This document shows positions 23,870 to 37,056 of a DNA stretch of 64,000 nt, one piece after another. Source of the stretch: Balaenoptera acutorostrata (lineage: Eukaryota; Chordata; Mammalia; Artiodactyla; Balaenopteridae); contig NC_080067.1 in NCBI RefSeq assembly GCF_949987535.1, positions 47,924,910-47,988,909 of the forward strand, read 5' to 3'. How positions within the stretch are numbered: position 1 is the stretch's first letter; every line of letters starts with the position of its first letter. The position numbers and the translations under genes are program-made. The notes beneath the pieces are model-generated. The model saw only the letters and a list, made by a program, of their open reading frames with translations, was not told where the DNA came from and did not search any database.

Positions 23870-25595
23870 TTTCTTAACATTTTTCTTTTAATCTAGAATA
23901 GAAATGAGGAAGCTTGAATGTATAAAATGACTTCTTATTTTAGTAAGCATTAAAAATATGCTAGAAGAACAGTTAATAGAAACTGAAATAATTTGATTAC
24001 AGGGGATTTAAGTTATTTTTATGACTTTAGTTTTAGACACAGAAATGTTCTCTTTTCAGAAAAGTGCTATTCTCAGGAAAAAATGTACTGATAATCCAAG
24101 GCCCTATTATTAAAGTAAGATATATATGCAAGTGGAAATGTTTTATATAAATTTCAGAATCACGAAATGAGTTACAATCTCTGATACCTAACAATGACTT
24201 CTTTATCAAATCTTCAGGTCTTTCTGGGAAGGAAGATTCACTATTCAGATAATACAGTTCTGTGTTTGAATACCTTTTTTGAGGAGACTCCTAATATTTA
24301 CGCTAAGTACTTCTTCTGGGAATGTAATTTTGAAAAGTGCAGTTTCCAATATATTTTGTATATTTGAGTTCAGATAACATTTTTGAAATAAGTTAATAAC
24401 TATCTGAGGAAAGCAGGGTTTTCCCATAAAAATGGAACCAACAATATATAAAGGGAGATGTATCATATTAACAGTAATTGGCATTGATGGGAGAAAGCAG
24501 AACAGGGGACTGACTCTTTCAAGATTCTGGCCTTGAAAAGCATAATACTTCCATGGAAGACAATCAAGTAACATTAGGGTTTCCTCCAAAGCACGCCTGG
24601 CCAGGGCTAGTTCAGGTAGACTAAAGCATCACGTATTCCCCATATTACAATATAAAGCTTTGATGTTGAAAGGGTTGGCATAGTGCTATATCCAGGGCCA
24701 GAAAAAATGTTCTAAAAGAAGTAATGGGTGGAAATTTGGGTGTTGAAAGAGGAAACATAAAATGAAGGCTTTGCTGTTGTTTTGCTGATTTATTTAATAA
24801 ATTGAAAAGTCTGAGCATATATATTTTAATCTTCATGGGTGTTGAAGGACTTTCCACAGGCCCAGAAATCCCTCAGTATAAATAAATCAGTGGCAGCACA
24901 TTCATATTGCTTTGCCTTCTCTACTGATTTGAGTTACTGCAAACAAGGTTTACTTCCTTACCAGGGCTTATGAGTTAAAATGTGGTTGCAATGATTATAA
25001 CAACTTATACCTGTAATTTACCCACCTTATTCCTTATAGCAGGAGGGACAGCCATCCATAAAAGGGGAAAAAGAGGAGCTATTAAAAGTCCATGATAAAT
25101 TGATTCCCTCTGCATTAAATAGTTTCATACAGTTTGCAGTCTAGTATGGTACTTTAAGTACCTTAACTATAATGCCACATCTTACACTTGGATAACATCT
25201 ACAGTGATGCCACCAAGTGACTATTTAATTTTACCTTGAACAACTGTAGAAACTGTGAATTTATTATCTCTAAAGCAGACAGACCATATTTGTGGTGTCT
25301 GAATATTAGAAAGTTCTTCTTTATTGACATAAAATTTAATCCCATCTCACTGTAGTTTTCATCCTTGGTCCTAATTTCAATCCTGTGACCAAACAGAACA
25401 AGTCTAATTTCTCTAAAGACAGCTGTCTCATTACTTTGAATTTATTCACCTGATTCAGGTTCCCTCAAGCAATCAATTCTAATATGAAAGGGTTTTTATT
25501 TTTCTCACCATTCTGCTTGCTACCATCTAGCAGACGTCACTTTATCAACATAGGGTATTTTGGGGAGCTAACATCCCTGCTACTTTATTTATTTA
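23870..25595. other. Non-coding DNA, nothing recognised
   Basis: AT-rich, no confident repeat. The 114-codon minus frame at 24245-24589 has no recognisable domain. Confidence 0.5.
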
Positions 25596-25601
25596 TATAT
25601 T

Positions 25602-25668
25602 ATATTTAATATAATTATATTATATCTATATCTATAGATATAGATATAGATATAGATATAGATATATG
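25602..25668. repeat. (TATATC)/(TAGATA)n simple repeat with dyad symmetry
   Basis: TATCTATATCTATAG runs into about five TAGATA units. The two halves are complementary and can fold back. Confidence 0.92.
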
Positions 25669-25689
25669 GTATTGGGATTTATAATAAAC

Positions 25690-26605
25690 ATGTCCATGAT
25701 TTGGTCTTCCTCCCTGGTTCCTGGATCACAGGTCCCCAAACCTTTGGAATTTCCTGAACAATAAGAGCAATGGGACAATTTTTTGTCATAATATTTGGTC
25801 TCTTGTCCTCAATTCCTAAGATCACTTCAGAGCCATAAAGGTGAAATGTGTGTCTTGTTGTTCATAACAAGCCCTTTCCACCACAACTGGGTTCATGTTA
25901 ATGAAGTGACTTTTGGAAAGGACCCAGGGATGGGGACTGATTGTGAGGGAAACCAACTATGAATAGAAGGCTGTCACTTTCAGGCCCACCTCCTTATTTC
26001 CAGGGAGGGGAGAGGGGCCAGAGGCTGAACCAATCACCAGTGGCCAATGATTTAACCAGTCATGCCTGTGTAATGAAGCCTCCATAAAACCCAGTGAAGA
26101 ATGGGTTCAGAGAGCTTCCAGGTTGGTGAACACATACGCGTGCCAGGAGTGTGGTGCATAACAACCCCAAGGGGAAAGAAGCCCCTGAACTGGGGACCCT
26201 CCCAGACCTTACCCTCTGCAGCTTTTCATTTGGCTGTTCATCTGTGTCCTTTAACAAACTGGTAAACGTACGTAACAGTTTCTCTGAGTTCTCTGAGCTG
26301 CTCTAGCAAATTAATCCAACCTGAGGAGAGAGTCATGGGAACGTGTGATTTATAGCAGCACAGAAGCATAAGTGACAATCTGGACTTGCAGTTGGCATCA
26401 GAAGTGGGGTGGGGGGAAGTCTTACGAGACTGAGCGCTTAACCTGTGGGATCTGACACTATCTCAGGTAGATGGTTTCAGAGTTGAGTTAAATTGTAGGA
26501 CACTCAGCTGGTGTCACAGAGAATTGCTTGGTGGTGTGGGAACCACCCTCTCCCCCCAACACACACACTGGAGTTGGGAACAGAACCCTTATTTCTATTA
26601 TATTA
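25690..26605 (+). repeat. Old LTR, sense, family not resolved
   Basis: Ordered landmarks include 'ctggatcacaggtcccc', 'gtgaaatgtgtgtcttgttg', 'caatcaccagtggccaatga', 'tgtgtaatgaagcctccata', 'gctctagcaaattaatcca', 'ttaacctgtgggatctgac' and 'ggacactcagctggtgtca'. I recall this as one contiguous LTR consensus of an old mammalian endogenous retrovirus. A TATA-like 'ccataaaacc' near 26083-26092 would be its promoter. No gag, pol or env remnant is adjacent, so it is probably a solo LTR. Confidence 0.55.
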
Positions 26606-26644
26606 TTAAGTTAATTTATATATTGGAACCCACAAAATGGAGGC

Positions 26645-26712
26645 CACCACAGTATATATATAATGTACATATAATGTATTGTAATATATATATATAGATA
26701 ATATTATTATTG
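26645..26712. repeat. (TA)n-rich simple sequence
   Basis: TATATATAATGTACATATAATG-like alternating purine-pyrimidine blocks; low complexity. Confidence 0.85.
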
Positions 26713-27535
26713 TTGCCTAGGTTTTTCTGGTTGACTTGTCTCATTTTGTGGGGTTTATGGATGGGGCAATTGATTGATTTAGTAGATTAACTTTTCAGCA
26801 GCCACATACTAGAGTTGATATATATTCAATATACTTAGTCCCCTTTTTCTTCCTAATTTTTTCATCTTCCATTGTCTCAAAAGGTGCCTATGTTTTTCGT
26901 TAATATTTCCACAAATATCATTTTGTCACTTGAACTAAATCATCAGTCCTTTTAGACAAAGACTCTATTATATCCCTTCCTTCCAACCCTAGATTTTTCT
27001 CACTCTAAGTTCTATGTTCTATATCACACTAGGAAAACAGTAAATAAACAAAGCCTTGCTGCTCAATTGAACTTTATTCTGAGTTGATATGACTAATAAC
27101 TATAAATACAGGAAATAGAGGTCACTTTATCTCTCTCTTTTGAGATTAAAGACATTCTTTCCCAATCATCCTTTAGGGGAAAGAATTATGTTCCCTTTGA
27201 TCCAAACTTTAGTCTACTTGTAGTCAAATGAGAATAGATAACAGAAGATACATTGTCACTAGTGCTAGGTATGCTAATCTCAAAATTTGTTCTTATTTTC
27301 TTATTAGCAAAAATCAACACACAGTACCTTTAGATCAATAATTTTTAATAGTACAAAATAATTAAATAGTTAAATGAATTATTTAAAGCAATAGAAGTAG
27401 AGGTGAGACAGGGAAATATCCAAACACAGAGTGGTGTAATGTTAGCATGTAGAGGACATTCAGGTAACATTTAATTATTAATAAAGGGTGCCATTTTGAG
27501 CTCCTACCATGTGCTTGGAGTGTGCTAAGTGATTT
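26713..27535. other. Non-coding DNA, nothing recognised
   Basis: AT-rich unique sequence. No open frame of note. Confidence 0.5.
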
Positions 27536-27539
27536 TAAG

Positions 27540-27880
27540 GTGTTATTGCCATATAACATACCATCTCAAAACAGTGACTTGAAATAGTAACCATTCATTT
27601 GGTTCATGACTGGGCAGTTCTTTAGCTCTGGGCCAGGCTCAATCGATTTCAGTTGGGCTTGCTCATGTATCTGCAGTAAATTGGCATCTATTTGGGGCCA
27701 TCAAAGTTCAGGACCATGGATCTGTCATTATCCAGCAGGCTAGCTGGTGTTTATTTACATGGTAGTGGCAAATTTCCAAGAAAATTTGTGGCTACTCCAA
27801 AGTTCTTGAGGGCTAGTCATATAACTGGCTCACTGTTACTTACGTTACATTCTATTAGCCGAAACATATTACAATAATTT
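27540..27880 (-). repeat. MLT1-like LTR fragment, antisense
   Basis: The start 'ttattgccatataacatacc' and 'catgactgggcagttcttta' run in the same order as the block at 12.67 kb and as MLT1 read in reverse. Highly diverged. Confidence 0.45.
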
Positions 27881-28140
27881 TAATAATATAAAATTCATCC
27901 TCATCTTCTAATTTATTGCTTCCTACCAACCCATAATAAGTCCCCTTAAATAGAGATACATGTATGAGATCTATGAAACTTAGAATTTTTTTAATCATTA
28001 ATGAATACTGTATATCTTAAGCTAACGTTTTTCTCAGTGAATACTGTGTGGTTGTAGAATTCCATACATAAGATTTAGAAGTAAAATGTTCTAAGCCATC
28101 CATTAAATAGCCACATAATTGAAACAGTTGATTTATTAAA

Positions 28141-29988
28141 TCAGCATTTTATTTTATTTTTCTTATTTTTTAATTTTTTTAACATCTTTTTTGGAGTATA
28201 ATTGCTTTACAATTTTATGTTAGTTTCTGCTTTATAACAAAGTGAATCAGCTATACATATACATATATCCCCATATCTCCTCCCTCTTGCATCTCCCTCC
28301 CACCCTTCCTATCCCACCCCTGTAGGGGGACACAAAATGCTGAGCTGATCTCCCTGTGCTATGCAGCTTCTTCCCACTAGCTATCTATTTTACATTTGGT
28401 AGTATATATAAGTCCATGCCACTCCCTCACTTCGTCCCAGCTTACCCTTCCCCTTCCCAGTGTCCTCATGTCCAATCTCTACATCTGCATCTTTATTCCT
28501 ATCCTGCCCCTAGGTTCTTCAGAACCTTTTTTTTTTTTTTTCAGATTCCATATATATGTGTTAGCATACGGTATTTGTCTTTCTCTTTCTGACTTACTTC
28601 ACTCTGTATGACAGACTCTAGGTCTATCCACCTCACTACAAATAACAATTTCATTTCTTTTTATGGCTGAGTAATATTCCATTGTATATATGTGCCACAT
28701 CTTCTTTATCCATTCATCTGTCAATGGACACTTAGGTTGCTTCCATGTCCTAACTATTGTAAATAGAGCTGCAATGAACATTGTGGTACGTGACTTGTTT
28801 TGAATTATGGTTTTCTCAGGGTATATGCCCAGTAGTGGGATTGCTAAGTCATATGGTAGTTCTATTTTTAGTTTTTTAAGGAACCTCCATATTGTTCTCC
28901 ATAGTGGCTGTATCAATTTACATTCCCAGCAACAGTGCAAGAAGGTTCCCTTTTCTCCACACCCTCTCCAGCATTTATTGTTTGTAGATTTTCTTGATGA
29001 TGGCCATTCTGACTGGTGTGAGGTGATACCTCATTGTAGTTTTGATTTGCATTTCTCTAATGATTAGTGATGTTGAGCATTCTTTCATGTGTTTGTTGGC
29101 AATCTGCATATCTTCTTTGGAGAAATATCTATTTAAGTCTTCTGCCCATTTTTTTATTGGGTTGTTTGTTTTTTGATATTGAGCTGCATGAGCTGCTTGT
29201 AAATTTTGGAGATTAATCCTTTGTCAGTTGCTTCATTTGCAAATATTTTCTCCCATTCTAAGGGTTGTCTTTTCGTCTTGTTTATGGTTTCCTTTGCTGT
29301 GCAAAAGCTTTTAAGTCTCATTAGGTCCCATTTGTTTATTTTTGTTTTTATTTCCATTTCTCTAGGAGGTGGGTCAAAAGGATCCTGCTGTGATTTATGT
29401 CACAGTGTTCTACCTATGTTTTCCTCTAAGAGTTTGATAGTGTCTGGCCTTACATTTCAGTCTTTAATCCCTTTTGAGTTTATTTTTGTGTATGGCATTA
29501 GGGAGTGTTCTAATTTCATTCTTGTACATGTAGCTGTCCAGTTTTCCCAGCACCACTTATTGAAGAGGCTGTCTTTTCTCCATTGTATATTCTTGCCTCC
29601 TTTATCAAAAATAAGATGACCATATGTGCGTGGGTTTATCACTGGGCTTTCTATCCTGTTCCATTTATCTATATTTCTGTTTTTGTGCCAGTACCATACT
29701 GTCTTGATTACTGTAGCTTTGTAATATAGTCTGAAGCCAGGGAGCCTGATTCCTCCGGCTCTGTTTTACTTTCTCAAGATTGCTTTGGATATTTGGGGTC
29801 TTTTGTGTTTCCATACAAATTGTGAAATTTTTTTGTTCTAGTTCTGTGAAAAATGCCAGTGGTAGTTTGATAGGTATTGCATTGAATCTGTAGATTGCTT
29901 TGGGTAGTATAGTCATTTTCACAATGTTGATCCTTCCAATCTAAGAACATGATATATCTCTCCATCTGTTTGTTAATTCAGCATTTTA
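28141..29988 (-). mobile_element. 5'-truncated L1 (1.8 kb), antisense, with target-site duplication
   Basis: It contains the whole 3' UTR and the C-terminal third of ORF2 on the minus strand. The tail is the T-rich run at 28150-28190. The duplication TCAGCATTTT flanks it (28141-28150 and 29978-29987), with a TTTT|AAAA endonuclease site on the L1 strand. The 3' UTR (28190-28590) is the same type as the copy at 16.1 kb. Truncation falls downstream of the RT active site, so the element cannot move. Confidence 0.93.
28599..29975 (-). pseudogene. L1 ORF2 C-terminal remnant
   Basis: ORF2 protein carries endonuclease and reverse transcriptase for L1 copying. Only the part after the RT core is here. 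Recognisable stretches are [19 protein letters not shown] (about 29865-29920), [12 protein letters not shown] (about 29530-29575), [13 protein letters not shown] (about 29290-29330), and [19 protein letters not shown] and [19 protein letters not shown] at 28640-28940. They sit in three frames separated by shifts and stops. It is non-functional. The last stop of the 113-codon frame is at 28599. Confidence 0.9.
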
Positions 29989-31220
29989 AAATACCAATCC
30001 AAAATTCAAATTCTTACATTAGTCATAAAAATTTCTTTAAATGCAGAAGTTTTTGGAATAAAATAATTATTATAATTAATCCTAGTTTTTATTGATATCT
30101 GATATCTTTGACTTTAATTAGTGACAAAGAAATTTGTTTAAACACTAAACTTTTGTCCTATTTATTGATAATCACCTTTTATACTGATAGGTGTTTCAGT
30201 TTCATTTTTTTGGTTTAGTATTTTCCACATATATATTGTTAAATATTTAACTGCAATATATTACTTATAAATAACACAATTTTGAAAAATGAGTATATGA
30301 ATAAATGTACAAATTAAGAAATGAAAATAAAGGTTTTTGGTGTTAATTAGTTAATTTTGTTAGAAGAATGACTTTAAATTTTTATAAACTGGATTCTCAG
30401 CTTTTCTTTCTAGATTTCACTCATATTTAGACCTTAAGAGAAAGGATGAACAATTTTGAGGGTTCTAGTTTGCATTGGAAAATCTTGAGTATGACATACA
30501 TTATTACCCCAAGTAACCACATGATATGAATTGTTATGGCAAGCAGTTGTCCTCCCCCTCTGTACACTTAAAGTTTCCTTGGAATATTTAATAAGTTTCT
30601 TTATTGAATATGACTGAACACAAGCATCTATGGTGAAAGTGAGGAGATCTTGAATATCATGCTTTTAAAGAAAAGCTAAAATAAAATCCAGCTTCTGGTA
30701 TTTTGGAGGACTAGGAATACAGATCATTTCTCCATGGCAAACAACAAATATCCTGGATACAAATTTTTTTTTTTAATATAAATGCTTGGGTAAACAGGAA
30801 ACAAAGTTAGGAGTTCTCATTCCCAAACTATAAGTAGGTAGCTAATGAAATAAGTAGAGCTCTGAAATTTGCTTCGAAAATTGAGGGCATTTGCCAAGTG
30901 AGCTTAAACTTAATGTGTCATAGCCTCTCAGGAATTGGAATCTGGGAGAAAAAATCCAGGGCTGTACATTCAGTTGAAGATTAATAGGCAATAAACTTGG
31001 CCTACCCCAGCCAGGAAACATCAAGGAGCCCAAATATATTGGCAATGGGGAGACAACAACCCAACAGAATCACCACTGATGAATGGAAAACACAGATGGT
31101 CTCTCCCTTGGATGTATAGCCTGGAATCATCTAATCTGGCTGGTCCCAAAACACATGAAAATTAGAATTTAATTTAGAACCATGGCAGACAGTACTGGTT
31201 TGCTTCATTTTGGTATACAA
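29989..31220. other. Non-coding DNA, possible unrecognised old repeat at 30.65-31.15 kb
   Basis: The first part is unique AT-rich sequence. The stretch 30650-31150 is less AT-rich and reads like a decayed repeat, but I could not assign it. Confidence 0.4.
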
Positions 31221-31221
31221 T

Positions 31222-31445
31222 GTTCTTTCAGACAATAGAGTGTAGTGTTGAACTGCTTAGAGGGAAACTCTAAAGTCGGCTTGCCTGATTGGAATCCTGG
31301 TTCTATTTTCCGTCTACCTGTGTGATTTAGGCTAAATTATGTAATCTCCTCTGTGCTTTTTCTTTCTTATTTGCCAAATAAGAATTAAGTGAATTATTTT
31401 TGAAAGGTGCTTAGAAAATTGCTTGACACATAATAAATACAACTT
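31222..31445 (+). repeat. MIR SINE
   Basis: 'ttgcctgattggaatcctgg', 'ctacctgtgtgatttaggct', 'gaaaggtgcttagaaaattg' and 'acataataaat' follow MIR over most of its length. Confidence 0.7.
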
Positions 31446-34400
31446 ACATGCTATTTCAAAATATAAGTGCATCTGTGTTACAAATAATACATGCCATCAT
31501 GGTAACAATAGTATTATAATTGGTAAAATAAAGATTTTGGTGATAGAAACTTGAGTTTTGGACCGAATAGTTTGGTAAATTAGATTTTTTTTAATCAAGT
31601 ATAAAAATTTGACTATCATGACATCTTCTGTCAAATCAAGTATTTGAAATATTTATCTGATACACTACTAGGCCTTAAACTTCACTGCTGACTGGGTAGT
31701 TATATCATTTGTATTAAGGGACTTAGATCACATTTAGTTGATGAACAATTTAATAACAGAAACAATCTATTTAAATAGATATTTAAAGGTAAAAGAAAAT
31801 TTAAAGCCCAGAAGAAAATGTTAAAAAGCAAATAGAATGTTATGCCAGTGAGGAAAAAAAATAATCTTTAAAAATGTCGTTCTCTTAAAATCTTTATTGA
31901 ATCAGCACTGAAATAAAAGCATATATATGTATACTGATGGTGCAATTACCAATTTAAATATTGAATTTAATACTACCAGGAAGTAATTAACGAGCTTAAC
32001 CCAGAAGCTATCATAGAAGACTACAAACTTGTGGAAATGACAAAATCCAAGTGATGTATATTATTTTGGAAGACCATATGTTTGCATTTTAATGTCTCTT
32101 GAAGATTACACTAGCATGATAGTCACATATATACATGAAATAAGGATCTAAAGAACAGCATGAATTATTTGTATTGTTACACAATTAAATTTAAAGAAAG
32201 ATTTCAAAGTCAGCTTTATGTACAATCCTTAAAGAATATTTAATCAGTAACATTACAAGTACATTAAAATGATCAGTTCATGAGAATAGTTGACAGACAA
32301 TGGTACTTCCATTTAAAGACAGAAACACTTTAGAGTGTTGCTTTTAAAAATCCTGCAATTCACCAAATCACTGTTTAAAAATTAGTTAGATATATGGCAA
32401 TATGTGAGAAGCTAAATTATACCATACTGATCAAACAAACAATCCTCTCAGTTCTAAAGAACATTAATTTTATTCTAAAGTGAGGGTGATAGAAGAACAA
32501 TCTCCTATGTGGTTACAACTATAGCAAAATACTATAAGGTTGCTCATAATGGACTTGAGTTCCTTAATGCTTTTCTTTCAAGTACGGTTTACAATATCAA
32601 ACTGCAAATTCTTTTAGAAAATGTAAATTATAGATTTAAATTCTTGATTCTAAATTAATGGACTTTAGGTTATATTAAAACTGTCTTGATATCATTAAAA
32701 ATAATTCTGATCACTTTCTATTTTAATAGCAATATAAGTATAAGCTACTTGGAAAATGCCAAATGTTATTTGCAATTAAATTACATTTTGACAAAAACTA
32801 CATTTATACTATGATATATAATTCACAGGAAATCTAATATCCTCATAAATACTAACATAAATGGCATATCTTGGTTTGCTGACAGCTCAGCCTTCAGTTA
32901 GAAAAAAGAAATTATTCTAAGAAATCAGGAAAATTTCATTCATGCCCTAAGTCATCTTTTTTTTCTTTATCTAGTAATGATAGCAATACTGTTGAAGGAC
33001 ATAGAGTGTGTACACACACCATATGCCCATCAATCAGAACAATTGCTAATTTCCTAACCTGAACTTTCAGAATGTCAAAGTTATTTCAAATTCAATTACA
33101 AACAGCATAGTTACTGACTACAGTGGTGTTTGCTTTTACAAAGATTTTTTTGGATAAAGGGTGATAGAGGCATAACAACAATGTTATTTTGCTTTTTAAA
33201 AATATATATGGAGAAGTTAAGGATAAACTGGTTAGTAAAAAAAAAAAATCTAAATTGAGTAAAAAAAAGAAATATGTATAATTTATCTGGACCCTTTCTT
33301 ACCCTCTATCATAATATGCTATTTGCTCTTGTTATAAAAGCAGGTGAGGAGAAGCATTTTGCATGTTTATTTATTTGTATTTATGTTTACATGTATATTT
33401 GTACATATACTCTATATATGTATTGTTATATACACATTTCATACTCAAATAGCCAAAAAAAGTTTAGAGATACAGGAAAAGGTTGGCCTCTTTAAAACAC
33501 AGCTATATGAAATATTAGTGACAGTACCAGCTTGGAAAATTACAAGGACTGCAGAACAAGGACATCTTTCATTTTTTTAGGCTAAAAGTCTAATGCTCTC
33601 CAAGGGAAAGAAGATATGAAGAGGTAGAGATAGTAGTAGAAAATAAGAATTGAGTGGAAGTGTTTCATATGATAACTTGGGCAACCAGAAACTGACCTTG
33701 ATTACAGATGAGACGTGAACTTTTGGATAATTTGTAAGAGTAGGTGAAGAGACATAATCCGTTATGTCCTTGATGGAGGAACAGGGCAGAAAGGTAGAAG
33801 CTCAGTGTATTGGGAAAGTTTCTTGGGTTGAAAACTGGACCAAAAGTCTCAGTTTAATAAAGCTAGTGAAAGCAGTGGAAAGTGTTTTTGGGGACTTCAG
33901 AGCAATAAGCTAAAGAGCTCAAGGGAAGCCATGCATAGATGGCCACAGTCATCTTTTGATTTATCCGCAAGTTTTACTCACGTAAACCAGATGTAACACA
34001 CAGAAATTCACACACACATATACACACTTAAATGTGTTTAAGTAGGTGAAATGTGAAAAATTGGTTTAGACCACGTTGTGCATATGGAAAACTTTTTGTC
34101 TTATCTAAACTCTAGCTAATATTCTAAAAGGAAAAACCAGTGCTGCAGTGACAGAAGCGGCAGGTACTTGATGTGAAAGTGGAGTGTTCAGAGGAGATGA
34201 CCTGTATCTAGGACAGAAACCTCGCTATCCTATCAGCTTTCAAAAATGATAAATTCAGAACAGAACCTCATAGTATTATCTCTTTAAGGCCAAACAGAGA
34301 TTTAAGGAACATATATTAATAGTATTTTTGTAGTATGAAAAGTGAATTATAAATGAAGTCATATATGTAAGTCAGGTTTACATACTCTCTTTCTTGAAAA

Positions 34401-34656
34401 TACTAGGTATATTTTATTTTATTTTTTTCATAATGACATTAGTACTCTTCTTTTGGTCATATTTTATATCATCAAATTCATTATATTGCTGTTTACACTT
34501 AGGATGGGCCTGGGATTAATATTTTTTGCTTTCTGACTGAGGAACTTTAAACCCAAATCACGTTGTTATTTTTCCATAGCTTATTTAACTTGATTTATAA
34601 TAAATGCTTATGCAGAACTTTTAACTTACTCTGATAAACAATTGATATGGGTAGTG
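31446..34656. other. Non-coding AT-rich DNA, nothing recognised
   Basis: A long AT-rich stretch with A runs (33238-33248, 33262-33269) and a TA/TG low-complexity patch at 33375-33440 that gives the frames at 33274-33580. No family resemblance. Confidence 0.5.
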
Positions 34657-34930
34657 TTTTTTTTTTTTTTCATGAAAAGCATTTTATTAAGGTGTAATCA
34701 TTAAAACTGAGGTCTGAGGTGTAATCAAAGATGTAAAGTGACCAGGTCGCACTTGCTGTCTTCCGTTTCCCCTTTCTCTGGTGGAATCTGTAGTAGAGCA
34801 GAGAAAGGGGGCATATGACACAGCTGAGCCGTACAGACAGGTATGGGGCAGTCCTAGAACATGGGGTGGAGAGGGCTAATGTGATGACTCCCTGGAAGCA
34901 GCCCAGGGCAGGCCACTGGCCTATTGGATA
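34657..34930 (-). pseudogene. Candidate processed retrocopy of an mRNA 3' end
   Basis: The plus strand has 14 T at 34657-34670, the complement of a poly(A) tail. Twelve bases further is TTTATT at 34683-34688, the complement of an AATAAA polyadenylation signal at the correct distance. The next 240 bp are clearly less AT-rich than the flanks. A 92-codon minus frame at 34670-34948 spans it but has no domain I know. The parent gene is not recognised. A short imperfect flanking repeat (TGGGTAGTG at 34648-34656, TGGATAGTG at 34925-34933) may be the target-site duplication. It could also be an unlisted repeat with its own A tail. Confidence 0.45.
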
Positions 34931-35130
34931 GTGATCCTGGCTATGCATTAAAATCAGCTAGATAATCTTTAAAAATACCAATGTTGTGTTTCCCATACAC
35001 TGAAATTCTAATTTAGTTTTTCTGATGGTAAAGAATCTGATTAAATCAGTCTTGGACAGTCGGGTCGGGGTTGGTGTTTTTTATTGCCTGAATGATTCCA
35101 ATGATCAACCAGTTTTGAGAACCAGGACTC
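34931..35130. repeat. MER5-like non-autonomous hAT-Charlie remnant
   Basis: 'gatcctggctatgcattaaa', 'atctttaaaaataccaatg', 'gattaaatcag' and the end 'gttttgagaaccagg' follow the MER5A consensus with its inverted ends. Heavily mutated. Confidence 0.65.
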
Positions 35131-36765
35131 TGGGAGGAGCCCTGCAGTTGGCATGTCTGGCAAGAAAGGAAGGATAGAGCAGCAGTGGTGTGAAGTGGCT
35201 GGCTATAAGCTCCTGGCTTCCCAGATCCTGTGTGCAGGATCCAGATGTTCCTGCATGACCTGGTCAGGAGTTTGGAATTATTGATCAGACTTCTGTTTCA
35301 CAGGAGTCATTTGGAGGATCTGCTCAGGCAGGGTCCTGATGACCATGAGCAGTGGTATGGCAGGAGATGAGGAATAGTTGCCATTAAGCATCTAAAGGCA
35401 GGAGGAGAGGGATCATGGTTTGGAGGACCTAATCCAGGGCACCCACTTATACTTCTACTCAGAGCTAGAGAATGACACATGTGGACACGCCCATCCAGTG
35501 AACATAATGCCCAACGTACATAGATTTAGACTCTTTGACACCCAGATAGCAACCTGCATAGGAAGTTCTACTATGGAATTTAATGTGAGTGTCTGCATTT
35601 GTATTGGAAAGAATCAATACTTTAATAGAGAACATTAAAACCTGGAAATGCTGAGATTCACAAATTTAAAGCTTGTCCAATTATAATCCTTTTTTTTCCC
35701 TAAGTAGGGGCTCAAAAGAGAGATCAGAAAGAAATAGCTGTATTTTATTGTGCTATATGTATAACATAATTTTACACATCCATATTCCAAAAATATAATT
35801 ACTATACATTTCTTTTTAATCTTGGAGTTGAGATGGTTTTTACTGATAAGACTGAATATAAAACTTGCTAATTTTGAAATGCTGGCAACTGGAAAAAAAT
35901 TATTTTGGAGACAGAAAGCACATCCTAGCTCTGCCATCTGCCAGCTACGGGACTTCAATTATGTCAACCCTAGTTTCTGCATTTGTAAAGTATGAATGAA
36001 TACGTTTATTTTATAAATTTTTTTGAAAATTATATGTGCTAATACATATTGAAAAGATACTCTTATAATAAGAAATAGTATGCAAATGTTTAAATTATGT
36101 CACAGGAAATGTTGCTTCTTCTTGCCAAAGAATAGAAAATAAAATATACCATACAGTTGGTAAATTTTTAGAACTTGCTTTATTTCAACTTAGTAAAATT
36201 ATAAACCTCAATCGTGACATATTGTACTTGCCATATAAAAATCTACAAGGCATTTTTATATTTGGTTAATCTCTCCTGTCAGCTCTTTCCCATTATCCAT
36301 ATATGCCCTCCCTCTTATAATCTACTTTCAAGAAATATGGAAAACTTCAAGAGTAAGAGTAGAATAAGTTTACAGTGTTCTGTGCTTCATATCTTCTACA
36401 AAGGTATATTTTTAAAAAGACATCAAACTAAAGATGAGGCAGGTTATGGTTGTCAAAAATGACTTAATGAGTTTATTATGTGATATATGAGTTAATCGTT
36501 TCTGTTAGATATTAAATAATATTTCTTTAGATCTTGGTCAACATATCCTATAAGGGCTTTGATTTTTAAAACAAAGCATTTGCTTTCAATTTAAGTGAGA
36601 AATAAAAAGAGGAACTCCCCATAGAGAATTCGTTTAGGCCAATGCTCTTACGAATATACCAAATATACAGCTCCAGAAAGCAATTTCTCTATTTCAGTTG
36701 GCCATGACTTGCCCACTATTCCCTGATTGCAGTAATGATGGTGGCCTCAGCACTGCTGTCCATTA
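35131..36765. other. Non-coding DNA, nothing recognised
   Basis: 35131-35460 is GC-richer unique sequence with no recognised family; the rest is AT-rich. The 107-codon minus frame at 35635-35958 has no domain. Confidence 0.5.
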
Positions 36766-36771
36766 AAATCC

Positions 36772-37056
36772 ATGGATGTACAGACAAGGGAGGCTGAAGA
36801 TAACAGAATTGACAGACTTATTGGCCCTATTCCATTCTGCAATAAGCATAAAGATATTTTACTTTCAGCCTTTCCTTTCTATTCCTTGCGTCATTTATCA
36901 AATGAAACTGTCTTTCCTATAAAAGGCAAAGTCCGAGCATTATTCACATGTCTGCTTTGCTCATTAGTGACGTATTGTTCTGCTGTGCACAAGAATTGGG
37001 TGCCATTTATGGAATCCGAACTGGATATTTTCACCTTTAGTGACAGAACATTTTAG
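36772..37056 (+). other. CpG-retaining block with a 94-codon open frame
   Basis: The frame has no recognisable domain, no visible splice context and no repeat similarity I know. The block retains several CpGs in otherwise AT-rich DNA. I list it as a candidate conserved non-coding element, not as a gene. Confidence 0.25.

Noticed and set aside
25602..25668. Regularly spaced repeat as a CRISPR-like array
   Set aside because: It is a hexanucleotide microsatellite without spacers, in mammalian DNA.
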